Shown in pieces: positions 32,215 through 41,395 of a DNA stretch of 64,000 nt (positions are counted from its first letter, which is position 1; every line of letters begins with the position of its first letter). A program made the translations under genes and the position numbers. The stretch comes from Halobacillus shinanisalinarum (lineage in GTDB: Bacteria; Bacillota; Bacilli; Bacillales; Halobacillaceae). The notes under the pieces are model-generated. The model ran no database searches and had not been told where the DNA came from. It saw nothing but the letters and a program-made list of their open reading frames with translations. Location of the stretch: NCBI RefSeq assembly GCF_022919835.1, contig NZ_CP095074.1:4504001-4568000 (forward strand), given 5' to 3'.

Positions 32215-32805
32215 TATCATTTCGCTGATGGTGAGTGCTCCACCTGCTCTATTTATTCTTACCACTATTACAGAACGTTTGTTCGTATTATTGGTTGGTG
32301 CTGTACAGGTATCAAATATGAACTTCCCGTTCCTAATAGGGAAATTAACTATACCATTTCTAAAGACTATAGAAATAGAGGATATACAACTAGAGCTTCT
32401 AAGGCACTGGTAAATTATTTGTTTGGGGAAACGAACATTGAGCATTTAAATGCTATCGCACTAAAACAGAATCGATCCTCAATCAGGGTAATACAAAAAG
32501 GGGTTGGTCATGAACCGCATGATGCTCCAGAATATGCTGCTAGCAAGGCTGCTGTTATGAGGTTAACCAGTGCTTTATCAAATACACTTCTTCAGCGAAA
32601 TGTGAAGATGAACACGATATGCCTGGGCTGGGTCGATACACCTGCTTCTAGACAAACAAGAGAGGGCATGAACACGTCCGAAATCCCTGAAACAATACTA
32701 AGCACTGATGATATTGCAAAAAAGGTAATGGACTTCATACATGATCGAAGAACGGGAAGAATTTTGGTGTGGAAAGAAGATGAGGATCCTTATAATATGA
32801 CGTAA
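32215..32805 (+). pseudogene. Chimera of a truncated GNAT acetyltransferase and an SDR tail
   Basis: One continuous frame from after TAA 32212 to TAA 32803 joins two unrelated pieces. The first (to about 32510) reads as a GNAT acetyltransferase core and end: INYTISKDYRNRGYTTRASK, then ALKQNRSSIRVIQKGVG; its N-terminus is missing and no start codon lies before 32419. The second (from about 32520) is the C-terminal part of a short-chain dehydrogenase: EYAASKAAVMRLTSALS with the active-site Y-x3-K, then CLGWVDTPASRQ. A deletion or recombination fused them. Probably not functional. Confidence 0.7.
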
Positions 32806-32897
32806 AAGGGTGCATGTACGTTTTTAGTTGAAGTTAACTCATAAAAGTACTATAGGAGAAGCAGCGGATGATTGTTCTTTTTAGAAGGGAGATTTCC

Positions 32898-34244
32898 ATG
32901 AATGACATTACGATCATCGGTGCCGGAGTAAGCAGCATTTTTCTGGCTTATACATTGATGAAAGAAAATGATCAGCTATCGGTTCACGTGATTGATAGAG
33001 GAAAAAAGCTAAGTGAGCGAACGTGTGGATTGGACGATGGCAAAGAATGCACGTGTGAAGGAGGATGCAGTAAGTATATCGGGTTTGCTGGGCTTGGAAA
33101 GTCAGAAGGAAAGTTCAATTATACGAATGACTTCGGTGGAGACCTTGCTAAGAAAATTGGTGAGCAAAAAGCTCTGGAACTCATGAAAGAGGTGGACAAT
33201 ATATTATGTTCATTTGGCGCCGGTCAAGTGAGAACATACAGCACCAAAAATCGAGAGCTTTCAGCGAGGGCAATGAGACACTCGTTAAAGGTTCTTTCAA
33301 CAGAAGTAAGACATCTTGGCACAAGCCTTTCTGGCCTTATTTTTCAACAAATGTACAACACTTTAAAAAATCACATAACATTTACGTTCGAAGCTGATGT
33401 TAGAAAGCTGAGCAGTAATGAAGAAGGTTATACAATAGAAACGGACCGCGGCACGTTTGTAAGTAATCGTCTGGTTCTGGCGACAGGAATGAGTGGCAGT
33501 GAGTGGCTAAGCGAACAAACGGCTAATTTAGGATTGTACCCTGGACAGACTCGGCTTGATCTTGGGATGCGTGTAGAGATGAGAGGTGACCAGCTGGACG
33601 CAATTTTACAACAGACGTTTGAAACGAAGCTGAAATATGAAGGAGAAGGATATTCTGCCACGACCTATTGTATGAATCCACGAGGCAGGATCATTCGCAA
33701 ACACCAGCACGGTTTAGTTATGCCAGATGGACAGAATCAGAACGAAAAGGACGTTCCAAGTGCCAACTTAAACTTCACCCTTTTTGTGCCTCGGTATTTT
33801 AATACATATGAAAAAGCGATCAACGAAGGAAAAAGAATCATTGGAAACATCAACCGCAGACAGGAACGCATCGTTGTCCAACGTTTAGAAGATTTAAAAC
33901 TAGGTCAGACGACTAAAGATGTTGAGCAAAATCCGATCTCGCCTTCTTTAAAAGGAGAGGGAGGCGATCTTCTGGAAGAAGTGCCCTCCCTTTACACGAA
34001 GGCCTTACTCGAGTTCTTCTCAGCATTAGAAGGTTTAATTGAAGAGCCGATTGACCCGAAAACGCTATTATATGGAATGGATGCGAAATTCTATGAACCG
34101 AAGCTATACACAAATGAGTGTTTTGAAACTGAAGTACCTGGACTTTTCCTAATCGGGGATTGTTCCGGGGAAACGCATTCGCTTTCGCAAGCAGCGGCAA
34201 GTGGGGTGTACTTGGGGAGGTTTCTGGCAAAAGAAAAACTTTAA
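32898..34244 (+). CDS. FAD-dependent oxidoreductase
   Basis: A 448-residue flavoprotein: N-terminal dinucleotide-binding DITIIGAGVSSIFLAY, a Cys-rich stretch (CGLDDGKECTCEGGCSKY, residues 45-62), and a C-terminal FAD block LFLIGDCSGETHSLSQAAAS. The arrangement fits the COG2509-like FAD-dependent dehydrogenase group of unknown substrate. Start ATG 32898 follows AAGGGAGA; the frame reaches 32868 without a better site. Not in an obvious operon. The short Cys cluster after the FAD motif is of interest. Confidence 0.82.
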   Translation: MNDITIIGAGVSSIFLAYTLMKENDQLSVHVIDRGKKLSERTCGLDDGKECTCEGGCSKYIGFAGLGKSEGKFNYTNDFGGDLAKKIGEQKALELMKEVDNILCSFGAGQVRTYSTKNRELSARAMRHSLKVLSTEVRHLGTSLSGLIFQQMYNTLKNHITFTFEADVRKLSSNEEGYTIETDRGTFVSNRLVLATGMSGSEWLSEQTANLGLYPGQTRLDLGMRVEMRGDQLDAILQQTFETKLKYEGEGYSATTYCMNPRGRIIRKHQHGLVMPDGQNQNEKDVPSANLNFTLFVPRYFNTYEKAINEGKRIIGNINRRQERIVVQRLEDLKLGQTTKDVEQNPISPSLKGEGGDLLEEVPSLYTKALLEFFSALEGLIEEPIDPKTLLYGMDAKFYEPKLYTNECFETEVPGLFLIGDCSGETHSLSQAAASGVYLGRFLAKEKL

Positions 34245-34449
34245 TTTTAGCTGGATATGTTAAATGCGCTTGATCTCCGATTACGGCTATTAGACTCTAA
34301 ATGAAAAGAAATCCTTCGTACAGCAGTAAATCCTTTAGGTGTTTTCATCCAAAAGTCGTAGAACATAATCATTCAAAGAAACGAAGAAAATATTGAATCA
34401 ACTCTATATAGTTAATAAGTGATCAATATTTATTAATGGGGGATAAATA

Positions 34450-34818
34450 GTGAATTTTCGTGAATTTGGATTGATCTTATTTGTTGAACATTATAAGGAT
34501 TGTATTGATTTTTATAAAGAAGTTTTGAATTTCAAAGTAAGATCAGTCAAGGAAACCTTGGTCTCTTTTGAACTTGCTCACGGATATTTAATGGTCGAGA
34601 AAGGCGGCGTAGGAACTGATCATGAGAAAACTAGGAAACGAAACCCTACTGTTCTTCGTTTTGATGTAAATTCCCTATCCACTGAGGTGAGTAAACTTGA
34701 GAAACGCGGGGTTCATTTTACAAATAAACAACTGGAATTTCCTTGGGGAATGGTTGCCGTATTGAATGATCCAGATGGGAATCGGATAGAGATAGGAGAA
34801 ATTAACAGGGCACCTTAA
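34450..34818 (+). CDS. VOC-family (glyoxalase-like) protein
   Basis: A 122-residue single VOC protein: FGLILFVEHYKDCIDFYKEV at the N-terminus, WGMVAVLNDPDGNRIEIGE at the C-terminus with the metal-ligand Glu. GTG start 34450 with GGGGGATAA upstream. Family members range from glyoxalases and dioxygenases to drug-binding proteins; the substrate is not known. 12 bases before the DUF4937 remnant. Confidence 0.85.
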   Translation: MNFREFGLILFVEHYKDCIDFYKEVLNFKVRSVKETLVSFELAHGYLMVEKGGVGTDHEKTRKRNPTVLRFDVNSLSTEVSKLEKRGVHFTNKQLEFPWGMVAVLNDPDGNRIEIGEINRAP

Positions 34819-34830
34819 AGGGGTGAAGCA

Positions 34831-35488
34831 TTGATTATTAAGAGGATTTTATGCAAGGTCAAAGAAGGCCAGCAGGCAGCTTTTTCTCAGCACCAACAAG
34901 AATGGCAGCCTATTCGCAAGGTTGAGGGATTTTTAGGACAGCTTGGTGGTTGGTTGGGGTGTCAGAGAACCATTAACAGCCTGTGTCTTCTCATTTTGGG
35001 AAAATAAAAGTAATTATGAGTATTTTATGGACGAGGTTCACGACCAAATTTTCTTAAAGTCTGGTCAGGAACACACCTATACCTCAATCGATGTGGACTT
35101 ATTTCTAGAAGAATTTAGAATACCTGGGTCAAGACCTGACACTGTGTCAGTTTTGCAGGAAGCTACCTACATTCGTACTGCCTTATCACATGTAAAGAAA
35201 GATAGAATCGCTCATTTTGTTGAAATGCAAAGGAAAGTTTGGAATCCTGGAATGAAGAAAGCGGAAGGTATGCTTGGGGGAGAATTTGCGCGTTCACAAA
35301 AGGACGGTCTGCCTTTTCTTGTACTTACGGGATGGACAAATCACCAAGCACATCAAAACTATATGGCTGAACATTTCTCGGGTTTGAAAGAAACTGCAGC
35401 TTCTGAACAAGATGTTGTTGAACTTACTGGAGAACAGCTTATTGTCGAAGAACTATGGCGGATAAGCCCAAGCTTGCATACGAAATGA
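34831..35488 (+). pseudogene. DUF4937/YdbC-like protein, frameshifted by a 4-base duplication
   Basis: TTG 34831 with AAAGGGGTG upstream starts IKRILCKVKEGQQAAFSQ and runs to FLGQLGGW. There the sequence ggttggttgg carries a TTGG repeat that shifts the frame; removing one TTGG gives GGWGVREPLTACVFSFW and continues to the stop at 35488 for about 217 residues. The two halves are typical of an antibiotic-monooxygenase-like DUF4937 protein of Bacillaceae. The ORF starting at 34943 is only the downstream part. Tandem duplication of four bases suggests a real mutation, unlike the C-run losses. Confidence 0.65.
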
Positions 35489-35689
35489 TGCAGGGTTAAT
35501 GATCCTTTTTTGTTACCGCAAGGAGAGGTACAGATATGTGTCGCGATCGGTCATCCAGTTATACATAGGGCAGGGATAGGGATCCACAACACAATCATAC
35601 ATATTGGTTTTTACAAGAGATGGGCTTTAGTTAGTTGAAGCAACATGATAAATGTTTATCATTCTGACCACTAAGAAAGGAAAGTATTC

Positions 35690-36931
35690 ATGTTTCATCT
35701 ATTAACAAACCGTTCCTTCCGTTATTTTGTGATGGCTCGGTTGATTCTTGGGTTAGGAAAAAAGATTTCCTGGGTGGCTTTAGGATGGTTTGTATATCAA
35801 ATGACCAATTCAGCCTCAGCTATTGGCTTTGTTATTGCATCCGCAACGATTGCCCCTTTGATTTCGAGTATTTTGGTTGGGGGAATTTTGGATCAATATA
35901 ATAGACGAACGATTATGATTGCAGAAAATCTATTAAGGGGAGCATTTATTTCTGTTATTCCAATTTTATATTGGTTTGGCATATTAAGCTTACCGATTAT
36001 TATTACCGTAGTATTTATTAATGGTCTGTTGTCCTCTTTTACAGAAATAGGAAGCGCCACCATTTTGCCGTCTTTTGTAGACGAGCAAAATTTACAAAGT
36101 GCCAATGCCATTATGGCTACGGCTGGCCAATTAGGGTATCTTGTTGGACCTGCAATTGGGGGATTCTCCACCGCATTTTTCGGTGCCCCTTTAACACTAT
36201 TTATCGATGTTTTCATTTTCTTTTCTGCTTCGTTTCTATATTTTTTAATCCCTTACGATATCTTTCATCAAGGGGTAAATCAGGAACATGTTGTATTAGC
36301 TTTTAAGCAAAGAATAGGAAAGTTTGTAGAAGATACAAAGGTTGGCTTTGAGTTTTTATTTCACCATAAAGTGCTGATCATGATTGCTGGTGTCACACTT
36401 GCATTCAATATTACATATGCTCCTTTAGAGCCTGTTCTTCCTGTTTTTGTAAGTGACGATCTAGATTCTGGACCTGAAACTTTGGGGATGATCTGGACTA
36501 TTTTTGCGGTTGGGGCATTGATAGGTTCCTTTATTTGGGCACGATTAAAAATTAGGTTTTATTACTCTTATTCACTAGGAACAGTTATCACTTTGTGGGG
36601 GCTTGCGCCGCTTTCTTTCAGCTTATTTACAAACGAATATATTGTTTACTTAATCATGTTTTTAGGTGGAATCGCCTATGCACCTTACAACATTGTCGAG
36701 CCCACTCTCGAGCAGCAGTTAGTACCTAATAACTTAAGAGGTAGAGTGATAGGGGTAATTGGATTAATTGCAGGCATAGGATTTCCCTTGGGAACTTTTA
36801 TGGGGGGATTATTAGGTGAATATATTGGTGCTGCAAATACGATTTTTGTGTCAGGATTATTGACGGTACTGCTTGGGGGTATCGTCTTTTGTCATAGTGC
36901 TCTCAGGTTCACTGGCGCTGACGTTGAGTGA
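35690..36931 (+). CDS. MFS transporter
   Basis: A 413-residue membrane protein with about twelve hydrophobic segments. The motif A region reads GGILDQYNRRTIMI (residues about 64-77), and the second half has LEQQLVPNNLRGRVIGVIG, as in the MFS_3/enterobactin-exporter and macrolide-exporter-like group. Ribosome binding site AAGAAAGGAAAG. Single gene. Substrate unknown. Confidence 0.85.
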   Translation: MFHLLTNRSFRYFVMARLILGLGKKISWVALGWFVYQMTNSASAIGFVIASATIAPLISSILVGGILDQYNRRTIMIAENLLRGAFISVIPILYWFGILSLPIIITVVFINGLLSSFTEIGSATILPSFVDEQNLQSANAIMATAGQLGYLVGPAIGGFSTAFFGAPLTLFIDVFIFFSASFLYFLIPYDIFHQGVNQEHVVLAFKQRIGKFVEDTKVGFEFLFHHKVLIMIAGVTLAFNITYAPLEPVLPVFVSDDLDSGPETLGMIWTIFAVGALIGSFIWARLKIRFYYSYSLGTVITLWGLAPLSFSLFTNEYIVYLIMFLGGIAYAPYNIVEPTLEQQLVPNNLRGRVIGVIGLIAGIGFPLGTFMGGLLGEYIGAANTIFVSGLLTVLLGGIVFCHSALRFTGADVE

Positions 36932-37077
36932 TGAGAAGGTTCTTTTATAGATGAATGATGGGAGCAGTTTATTTTAACATCCCTTGACTCTACGCCAAAA
37001 GTTGTAGATTACTCTAGACCATTCTCTGAAGTAATCATTCCGTGAAAATCGTATTCTAAACATAAGGAGGCGATCAC

Positions 37078-37536
37078 ATGATTAAAGGTTTATATGAAGC
37101 ACATTTACCAGTACGCAACTTAGAACGATCAATCGACTTTTATGAAGGACTTGGTTTGGAAGTTGACCATACAGTTGACAAAAAGTTAGCTTTTTTATGG
37201 ATTGATAGAAATAAAAGTTGGCTGGGACTCTGGGAAACAGAGAACGTACAAGTAGACTATCATCCATCGGTAAGGCATATAGCATTTGAGGTTTCATTGA
37301 AGGATTTGCAGAATTCGATAACATGGTTAAAAGCGAGGGGGCATAAGCCAAGGGAAGCATTTGGCTTTGAACCGATTGAACCATTTGTCATGTCTTATGA
37401 TACGTATGCACATGCCAAGATCCACTTTAATGATCCAGATGGTATCAGTCTAGAATTTATTAGTACAATGGAAAACAAAAATAAAGTAACAGGAAGAATG
37501 TATCTAAGTGAGTGGATGAAATCAAACGAACATTGA
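37078..37536 (+). CDS. VOC-family (glyoxalase/fosfomycin-resistance-like) protein
   Basis: A 152-residue VOC protein: GLYEAHLPVRNLERSIDFYE with the first His ligand, VRHIAFEV, and HFNDPDGISLEFI with the Glu ligand. AAGGAGGCGATCAC gives an excellent site for ATG 37078. Stand-alone. Substrate unknown; similarity to metallothiol transferases is only at family level. Confidence 0.87.
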   Translation: MIKGLYEAHLPVRNLERSIDFYEGLGLEVDHTVDKKLAFLWIDRNKSWLGLWETENVQVDYHPSVRHIAFEVSLKDLQNSITWLKARGHKPREAFGFEPIEPFVMSYDTYAHAKIHFNDPDGISLEFISTMENKNKVTGRMYLSEWMKSNEH

Positions 37537-37749
37537 GTTGGGGCAATACTTTTTAATAGGAAGTGGGAAGGGGAGTTCAAGACTGTCAAGCAATATTTCA
37601 CCCTTACAAATGGGATAAGATTTAGGCGGTTGTTCACTTCGAGATAGTAACTCCACGGCTATCGCCCAATAAATTAAATAAACCACTATGCAAAGGGATC
37701 CTGCTCTTTCAGGGGTTGAAACCCTGTTCCCGACTATAAACAGGATTCA

Positions 37750-38057
37750 GGATTCCGCTATGAAAAAGATAAATACAGTGTCTCAGGGTTAACAACAAAA
37801 GAAATTAAAAACGGTAAGGCTTTATAGAATTGATGAGTGCCTCTTACATAATAGAAGCACTAGTAAAGAACATTAGGATTCCAGAGTATAATCCTGTGTT
37901 TGGTATTGTAGAAGTACAAGCTGTTCATGTCCATGCTCATAAAAATATTGTTATGGATCATGTTGATCCAAGCAAGTGGAGTCCATTAATTTATAATTTT
38001 CGTCATTATTTTGGACTTGGTGAAGTATTAGGAAAAACATTTCGTGCAGAGACTTAA
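37750..38057 (+). pseudogene. Flavin reductase-like remnant
   Basis: Frame one gives FRYEKDKYSVSGLTTKEIKN and stops at about 37827; a second frame resumes as SASYIIEALVKNIRI and ends with HVHAHKNIVMDHVDPSKWSP and YNFRHYFGLGEVLGKTFR, the typical C-terminus of flavoredoxin-type flavin reductases. The N-terminal half is absent. A 75-codon ORF at 37830 covers only the tail. Confidence 0.6.
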
Positions 38058-38094
38058 CATAAACATCAGCTGATCCAATACTTACAAACCTACG

Positions 38095-38132
38095 AAAGGA
38101 CGCGATACATGTTTAAGGTCGCGTCCTTTTTC
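38095..38132. terminator. Two-way terminator
   Basis: Stem aaaggacgcga / tcgcgtccttt with a 13-base loop and T-runs on both strands, between the flavin reductase remnant and the minus-strand gene. Confidence 0.8.
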
Positions 38133-38142
38133 TGCTTCTTGG

Positions 38143-38595
38143 TTATTTTAGTGGTAGCTCGGCTATTACATTTGGTCCATCTAAAATAATTAACTTTCCA
38201 CTCAAGGCAAGCTCTTTTACCTTTGACAAATTCTTTATATCTTTAAAAAAATATTCCGCGTGAAATTCGGCTACGTGATTTGGTAGAATTCTACGTTGGC
38301 TACCAGATCCAGAGGGTTTCATTTTTTTATATTTGGTATTAGGCATCATTTTCATGAATTTTTGTAAATCTTTATCGGGAACCACTACAATTTCCATACC
38401 CCTAAAATAATATCCGGGATAATCAAATTCATTCCCAATAGTTTTATCACCAGTGTTCTTTATTTTAAAATCATAACGGATTGTTTTTTGTGATTCATTA
38501 ATTGTAGTTTGGACGTCAATGATTTTCAAATGGTCTTGGTGAGCGAATCCAGTTAAAAGAAAAAAGGATGTGATTATAAGCCAAATAAATCTCAT
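38143..38595 (-). CDS. Secreted protein of unknown function
   Basis: A 150-residue protein with a signal peptide (MRFIWLIITSFFLLTGFAHQ, cleavage probably after FA or AHQ). The mature part is beta-rich with a basic stretch KYKKMKPSGSGSQRR. No Cys, no catalytic motif. The domain may be an immunoglobulin-like or DUF-type fold. Ribosome binding site AAAGGAG. Not recognised. Confidence 0.6.
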   Translation of the reverse strand: MRFIWLIITSFFLLTGFAHQDHLKIIDVQTTINESQKTIRYDFKIKNTGDKTIGNEFDYPGYYFRGMEIVVVPDKDLQKFMKMMPNTKYKKMKPSGSGSQRRILPNHVAEFHAEYFFKDIKNLSKVKELALSGKLIILDGPNVIAELPLK

Positions 38596-38746
38596 CTTAA
38601 AGTATGACTCCTTTCCATTTAGTATGGCTATCCTAATTTAGCCTACCCTCAGAACGATTTTTAATTAAGAATTTTAATGTGCGAACGGGATACGAGGCTG
38701 TGAAGGAAGATCGTAGGATTAGCGAAAATAACATAATACATTATGG

Positions 38747-39088
38747 TTGCCCATTACTTTAGCTAAAGATACAATTAATGAAGAGAATAGGGAAAATACG
38801 GTAGCCGATCTATTCGATTTAGATTGGCTGAAAATCCTGTTAGGGCACCTACATAGTAATAAACCGTTATCGTTTCATTTAAAAATAGTCTATTTGAATC
38901 GGGTCGTCTTGTTTAATAGGAATGATCAAGGCAAGATGGATACGCTGAAGTACGTTTAAGTGTTTTTTGCAGATCATCAAGCTACTCATATGTACAAAAA
39001 AATGGGGCTTAACACAAGAACCGTTACTATGAGTATGCCTTTATGGCTGCTTGGTGGAATATGTTGTTCGCTAATTAACAGCAAATGA
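38747..39088 (+). pseudogene. Possible GNAT acetyltransferase remnant
   Basis: A frame from TTG 38747 is broken by TAA 38957 and continues in the same frame as FFADHQATHMYKKMGLNTR then TVTMSM, which looks like the last strand and helix of a GNAT acetyltransferase. The part before 38930 is not recognisable as GNAT. Low confidence on the front half. Confidence 0.35.
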
Positions 39089-39172
39089 TTTTAGGCCTGT
39101 ACACCGGAGCCTTGTGCGCTAATACTTTAACCGATCGGGGGTCAGGCCACTCTTGAATTTGATAATGCTAAC

Positions 39173-39205
39173 AAAAAAAGCAGCCTTAAAAAAGCTGCTT
39201 TAAAG
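39173..39205. terminator. Two-way terminator next to the YfhE-like gene
   Basis: Stem aaagcagc / gctgcttt with loop cttaaaaaa, seven A before and A/T-rich after; on the minus strand it ends the small gene at 39211. Confidence 0.7.
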
Positions 39206-39210
39206 TGATA

Positions 39211-39372
39211 TTAAGATCTTGAGTTCGGGTTTTCATTTTTAACTTCTTTCACCTTGTCTCTACGGTATCCACCCGCGATATCTGCTTGTTTAAATTCTTT
39301 CGCATAATTTACTTCTTGAGCGTCTGATGGCTCGTTGCCTGCTACAGGCTGATACTGTGCCTTTCTTGCCAT
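39211..39372 (-). CDS. Short YfhE-like protein
   Basis: A 53-residue, very polar protein, MARKAQYQPVAGNEPSDAQE then VNYAKEFKQADIAGGYRRDK. The AQEV-x-Y-x-x-EFK-x-AD-x-AGGYR pattern fits the short YfhE family known only from bacilli, linked in annotation to sporulating species; role unknown. GAAAGGATGAG lies upstream of the ATG and a terminator directly follows the stop. It was found by reading the minus strand because it is shorter than usual ORF limits. Confidence 0.65.
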   Translation of the reverse strand: MARKAQYQPVAGNEPSDAQEVNYAKEFKQADIAGGYRRDKVKEVKNENPNSRS

Positions 39373-39611
39373 AAGTACTCATCCTTTCTCTTGAAATCTG
39401 CTTACTTAAATATTTTCCCCACAATGAAAGATGATAAACATGAGCCGGTGAAATCTTTATGATCAAACAGGTACGATGATCTTGTCATGGATACTTTAGG
39501 AAAATCGGGAATGGTTTTTTGGTCAAGTTCAGGGGGGTGAAGTCAGATTTCTTTTCTTCCTTGATGGAGTTTGAAATAATTATGTTCATCAGGGAAAGAG
39601 GAGGATATCAA

Positions 39612-40715
39612 TTGAGTTCTAACGGTAGTACGACTGAACCACTATTTCAATCATTTATAAACGAAAAAATAAATTTGTCTAATCGAGCGGTGATGGCACC
39701 GATGACTCGGGGTTTTTCACCAGGTGGAGTGCCAGGGGAAGATGTAGCGGCTTATTACCGACGTCGGGCTGAAAATGATGTCGGCTTAATTGTAACCGAA
39801 GGGACTGGCATTAATCATCCGGCCTCTGTTTCAGGTGCCAGCATTCCACTTTTTTATGGGGAAAAATCATTAAATGGATGGGCGAATGTCGTAGAGGAAG
39901 TTCATAAAGTTGGAGGGAAAATTGTGCCGCAGCTCTGGCATGTGGGGATGACTCGTAAAAAGGGAGACCTTCCGAACGAGGAAGCTCAACCTGTTGGACC
40001 ATCAGGCCTTAGTCTTGATGGCGAAAAGGTCACTGAGCCCATGACCGAAGCAGAAGTTGAAAACATGGTAGAAGCTTATGCTCAAGCGGCTGCTGATGCT
40101 AAACGCTTGGGTTTTGATGGTATTGAAATCCACGGGGCGCATGGTTATTTAATCGATCAATTTTTCTGGGACAAGACAAATCAGCGCACCGATCGATATG
40201 GAGGAGACATCGTTGGGAGAACGCAGTTTGCTGTTGAGGTGATAGAAGCCTGCCGGCGTGAAGTCGGGCTTAATTTTCCAATCATCTTCCGGTTTTCTCA
40301 ATGGAAAATGAGTGACTATAAGGCCAAACTTGCTGAAACACCAGATGAATTAGAACGGTTCCTCACGCCTCTTGTAGAAGCGGGAGTCGATATTTTCCAC
40401 TGTTCTACTCGTCGTTTCTGGGAGCCGGAGTTTGAGGGATCCGACTTGAATTTGGCAGGATGGACGAAGAAACTGTCTGGTAAACCAGTGATATCTGTAG
40501 GATCAGTCGGGCTCGATGGAGAATTCACAAGTTTCTCTGGTGCTAACACCACCAGCCTGGACGGTCTCATGAAGAAACTTGATCATGGGGAGTTTGATTT
40601 AGTAGCTATCGGGCGCTCTTTATTAATGGATCCGGAGTGGGTGAGGAAAGTTCGGGAAGGCAGGGAAACGGAGCTATTACCTTTTGATAAAGTTGCTCTT
40701 AAACATCTAACCTAA
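39612..40715 (+). CDS. NADH:flavin oxidoreductase, Old Yellow Enzyme family
   Basis: A 367-residue FMN TIM barrel: NRAVMAPMTRGFSPGG at the N-terminus, QLWHVGM, the substrate-binding HGAHGYLIDQFFWDKTNQR block with its following YGG, and the FMN phosphate site VAIGRSLLMDPEW near the end. Such enzymes reduce activated C=C bonds with NAD(P)H. The ORF extends to 39519, but GAGGAGGA before TTG 39612 sets the start. Stand-alone gene with its own terminator. Confidence 0.92.
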   Translation: MSSNGSTTEPLFQSFINEKINLSNRAVMAPMTRGFSPGGVPGEDVAAYYRRRAENDVGLIVTEGTGINHPASVSGASIPLFYGEKSLNGWANVVEEVHKVGGKIVPQLWHVGMTRKKGDLPNEEAQPVGPSGLSLDGEKVTEPMTEAEVENMVEAYAQAAADAKRLGFDGIEIHGAHGYLIDQFFWDKTNQRTDRYGGDIVGRTQFAVEVIEACRREVGLNFPIIFRFSQWKMSDYKAKLAETPDELERFLTPLVEAGVDIFHCSTRRFWEPEFEGSDLNLAGWTKKLSGKPVISVGSVGLDGEFTSFSGANTTSLDGLMKKLDHGEFDLVAIGRSLLMDPEWVRKVREGRETELLPFDKVALKHLT

Positions 40716-40742
40716 CCTTACTGAATCAGCTAACTACTGAAC

Positions 40743-40787
40743 AAAGGTGTTTTACCAGGGGAATTTCCCGGTAAAACACCTTTTTGT
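40743..40787 (+). terminator. Strong terminator after OYE gene
   Basis: Stem aaaggtgttttacc / ggtaaaacaccttt extended by ggg / ccc, then TTTTTGTTT. Confidence 0.88.
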
Positions 40788-40873
40788 TTAATTTTTACTT
40801 AGCTCTCGTCAGGCGATATACTCTTGCCAAAATGGCGACTAACCTTCATATTAAAAAGAGAAGGAGGTTCGAC

Positions 40874-40972
40874 ATGCGACACGATATTAAACCTAATGAA
40901 CGAGCTTTCTCTACCAAAGAGGTGGCAGAAGAACTGAACATCGCAATGCCGGCTGTTGGCAGGTATTCCTAG
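40874..40972 (+). pseudogene. Truncated HTH (MerR-like) regulator start
   Basis: ATG 40874 after AAGGAGG begins a 32-residue peptide whose FSTKEVAEELNIAMPAVGRY is the start of a MerR-type winged helix-turn-helix, then stops at TAG 40970. The sequence after it is not coding. It is likely the front end of a lost regulator or anti-repressor gene. Confidence 0.5.
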
Positions 40973-41091
40973 AGCTGATATCTGGGATTAACACTAGATG
41001 TAAATAATTTACTTAACGTTAAAATTTTATGAACCGGTCCTTTTTCAGAAAGTCAGAAAGTATGAAAAATTAATAATTTTTCAATAAACCA

Positions 41092-41120
41092 TTGACATTT
41101 TTTCTAAAAGGGAATAATAT
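41092..41120 (+). promoter_or_regulatory. Sigma-A promoter of the cys operon
   Basis: TTGACA at 41092-41097, 17-base spacer, TAATAT at 41115-41120, 38 bases upstream of the SAM riboswitch. Confidence 0.7.
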
Positions 41121-41158
41121 ATTTACCAATATCAAATACCACAAATTCACAATTTAAT

Positions 41159-41343
41159 TCTTATCGCGAGAGGTGGAGGGACTGGCCCTTTGAAGCCTCG
41201 GCAACGGGTCTGGTGATGATTCATCAGAGACTGTGCCAATTCCAGCGGGTGCTTTGAGCACTTGAAAGATAAGAAGATGGGTAGCTATATGTTTGAAGCC
41301 AAAACCTCTCTTCTTATTTTTATTAAAGAAGAGAGGTTTTTTA
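41159..41343 (+). promoter_or_regulatory. SAM-I (S-box) riboswitch with terminator
   Basis: Aptamer 41159-41276 has the conserved words cttatc at the 5' end, gagaggtggagggactggcc, tgaagcctcggcaac and the closing gataag. A terminator stem aaaacctctcttctt / aagaagagaggtttt with T-run at 41301-41343 ends 53 bases before cysH. With SAM bound, the terminator should form and turn the operon off. Confidence 0.96.
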
Positions 41344-41395
41344 AATGTTAAATTTACTTGTTTACAAGACTTTGCTTTAGTAGAAGGAGGAAAAT

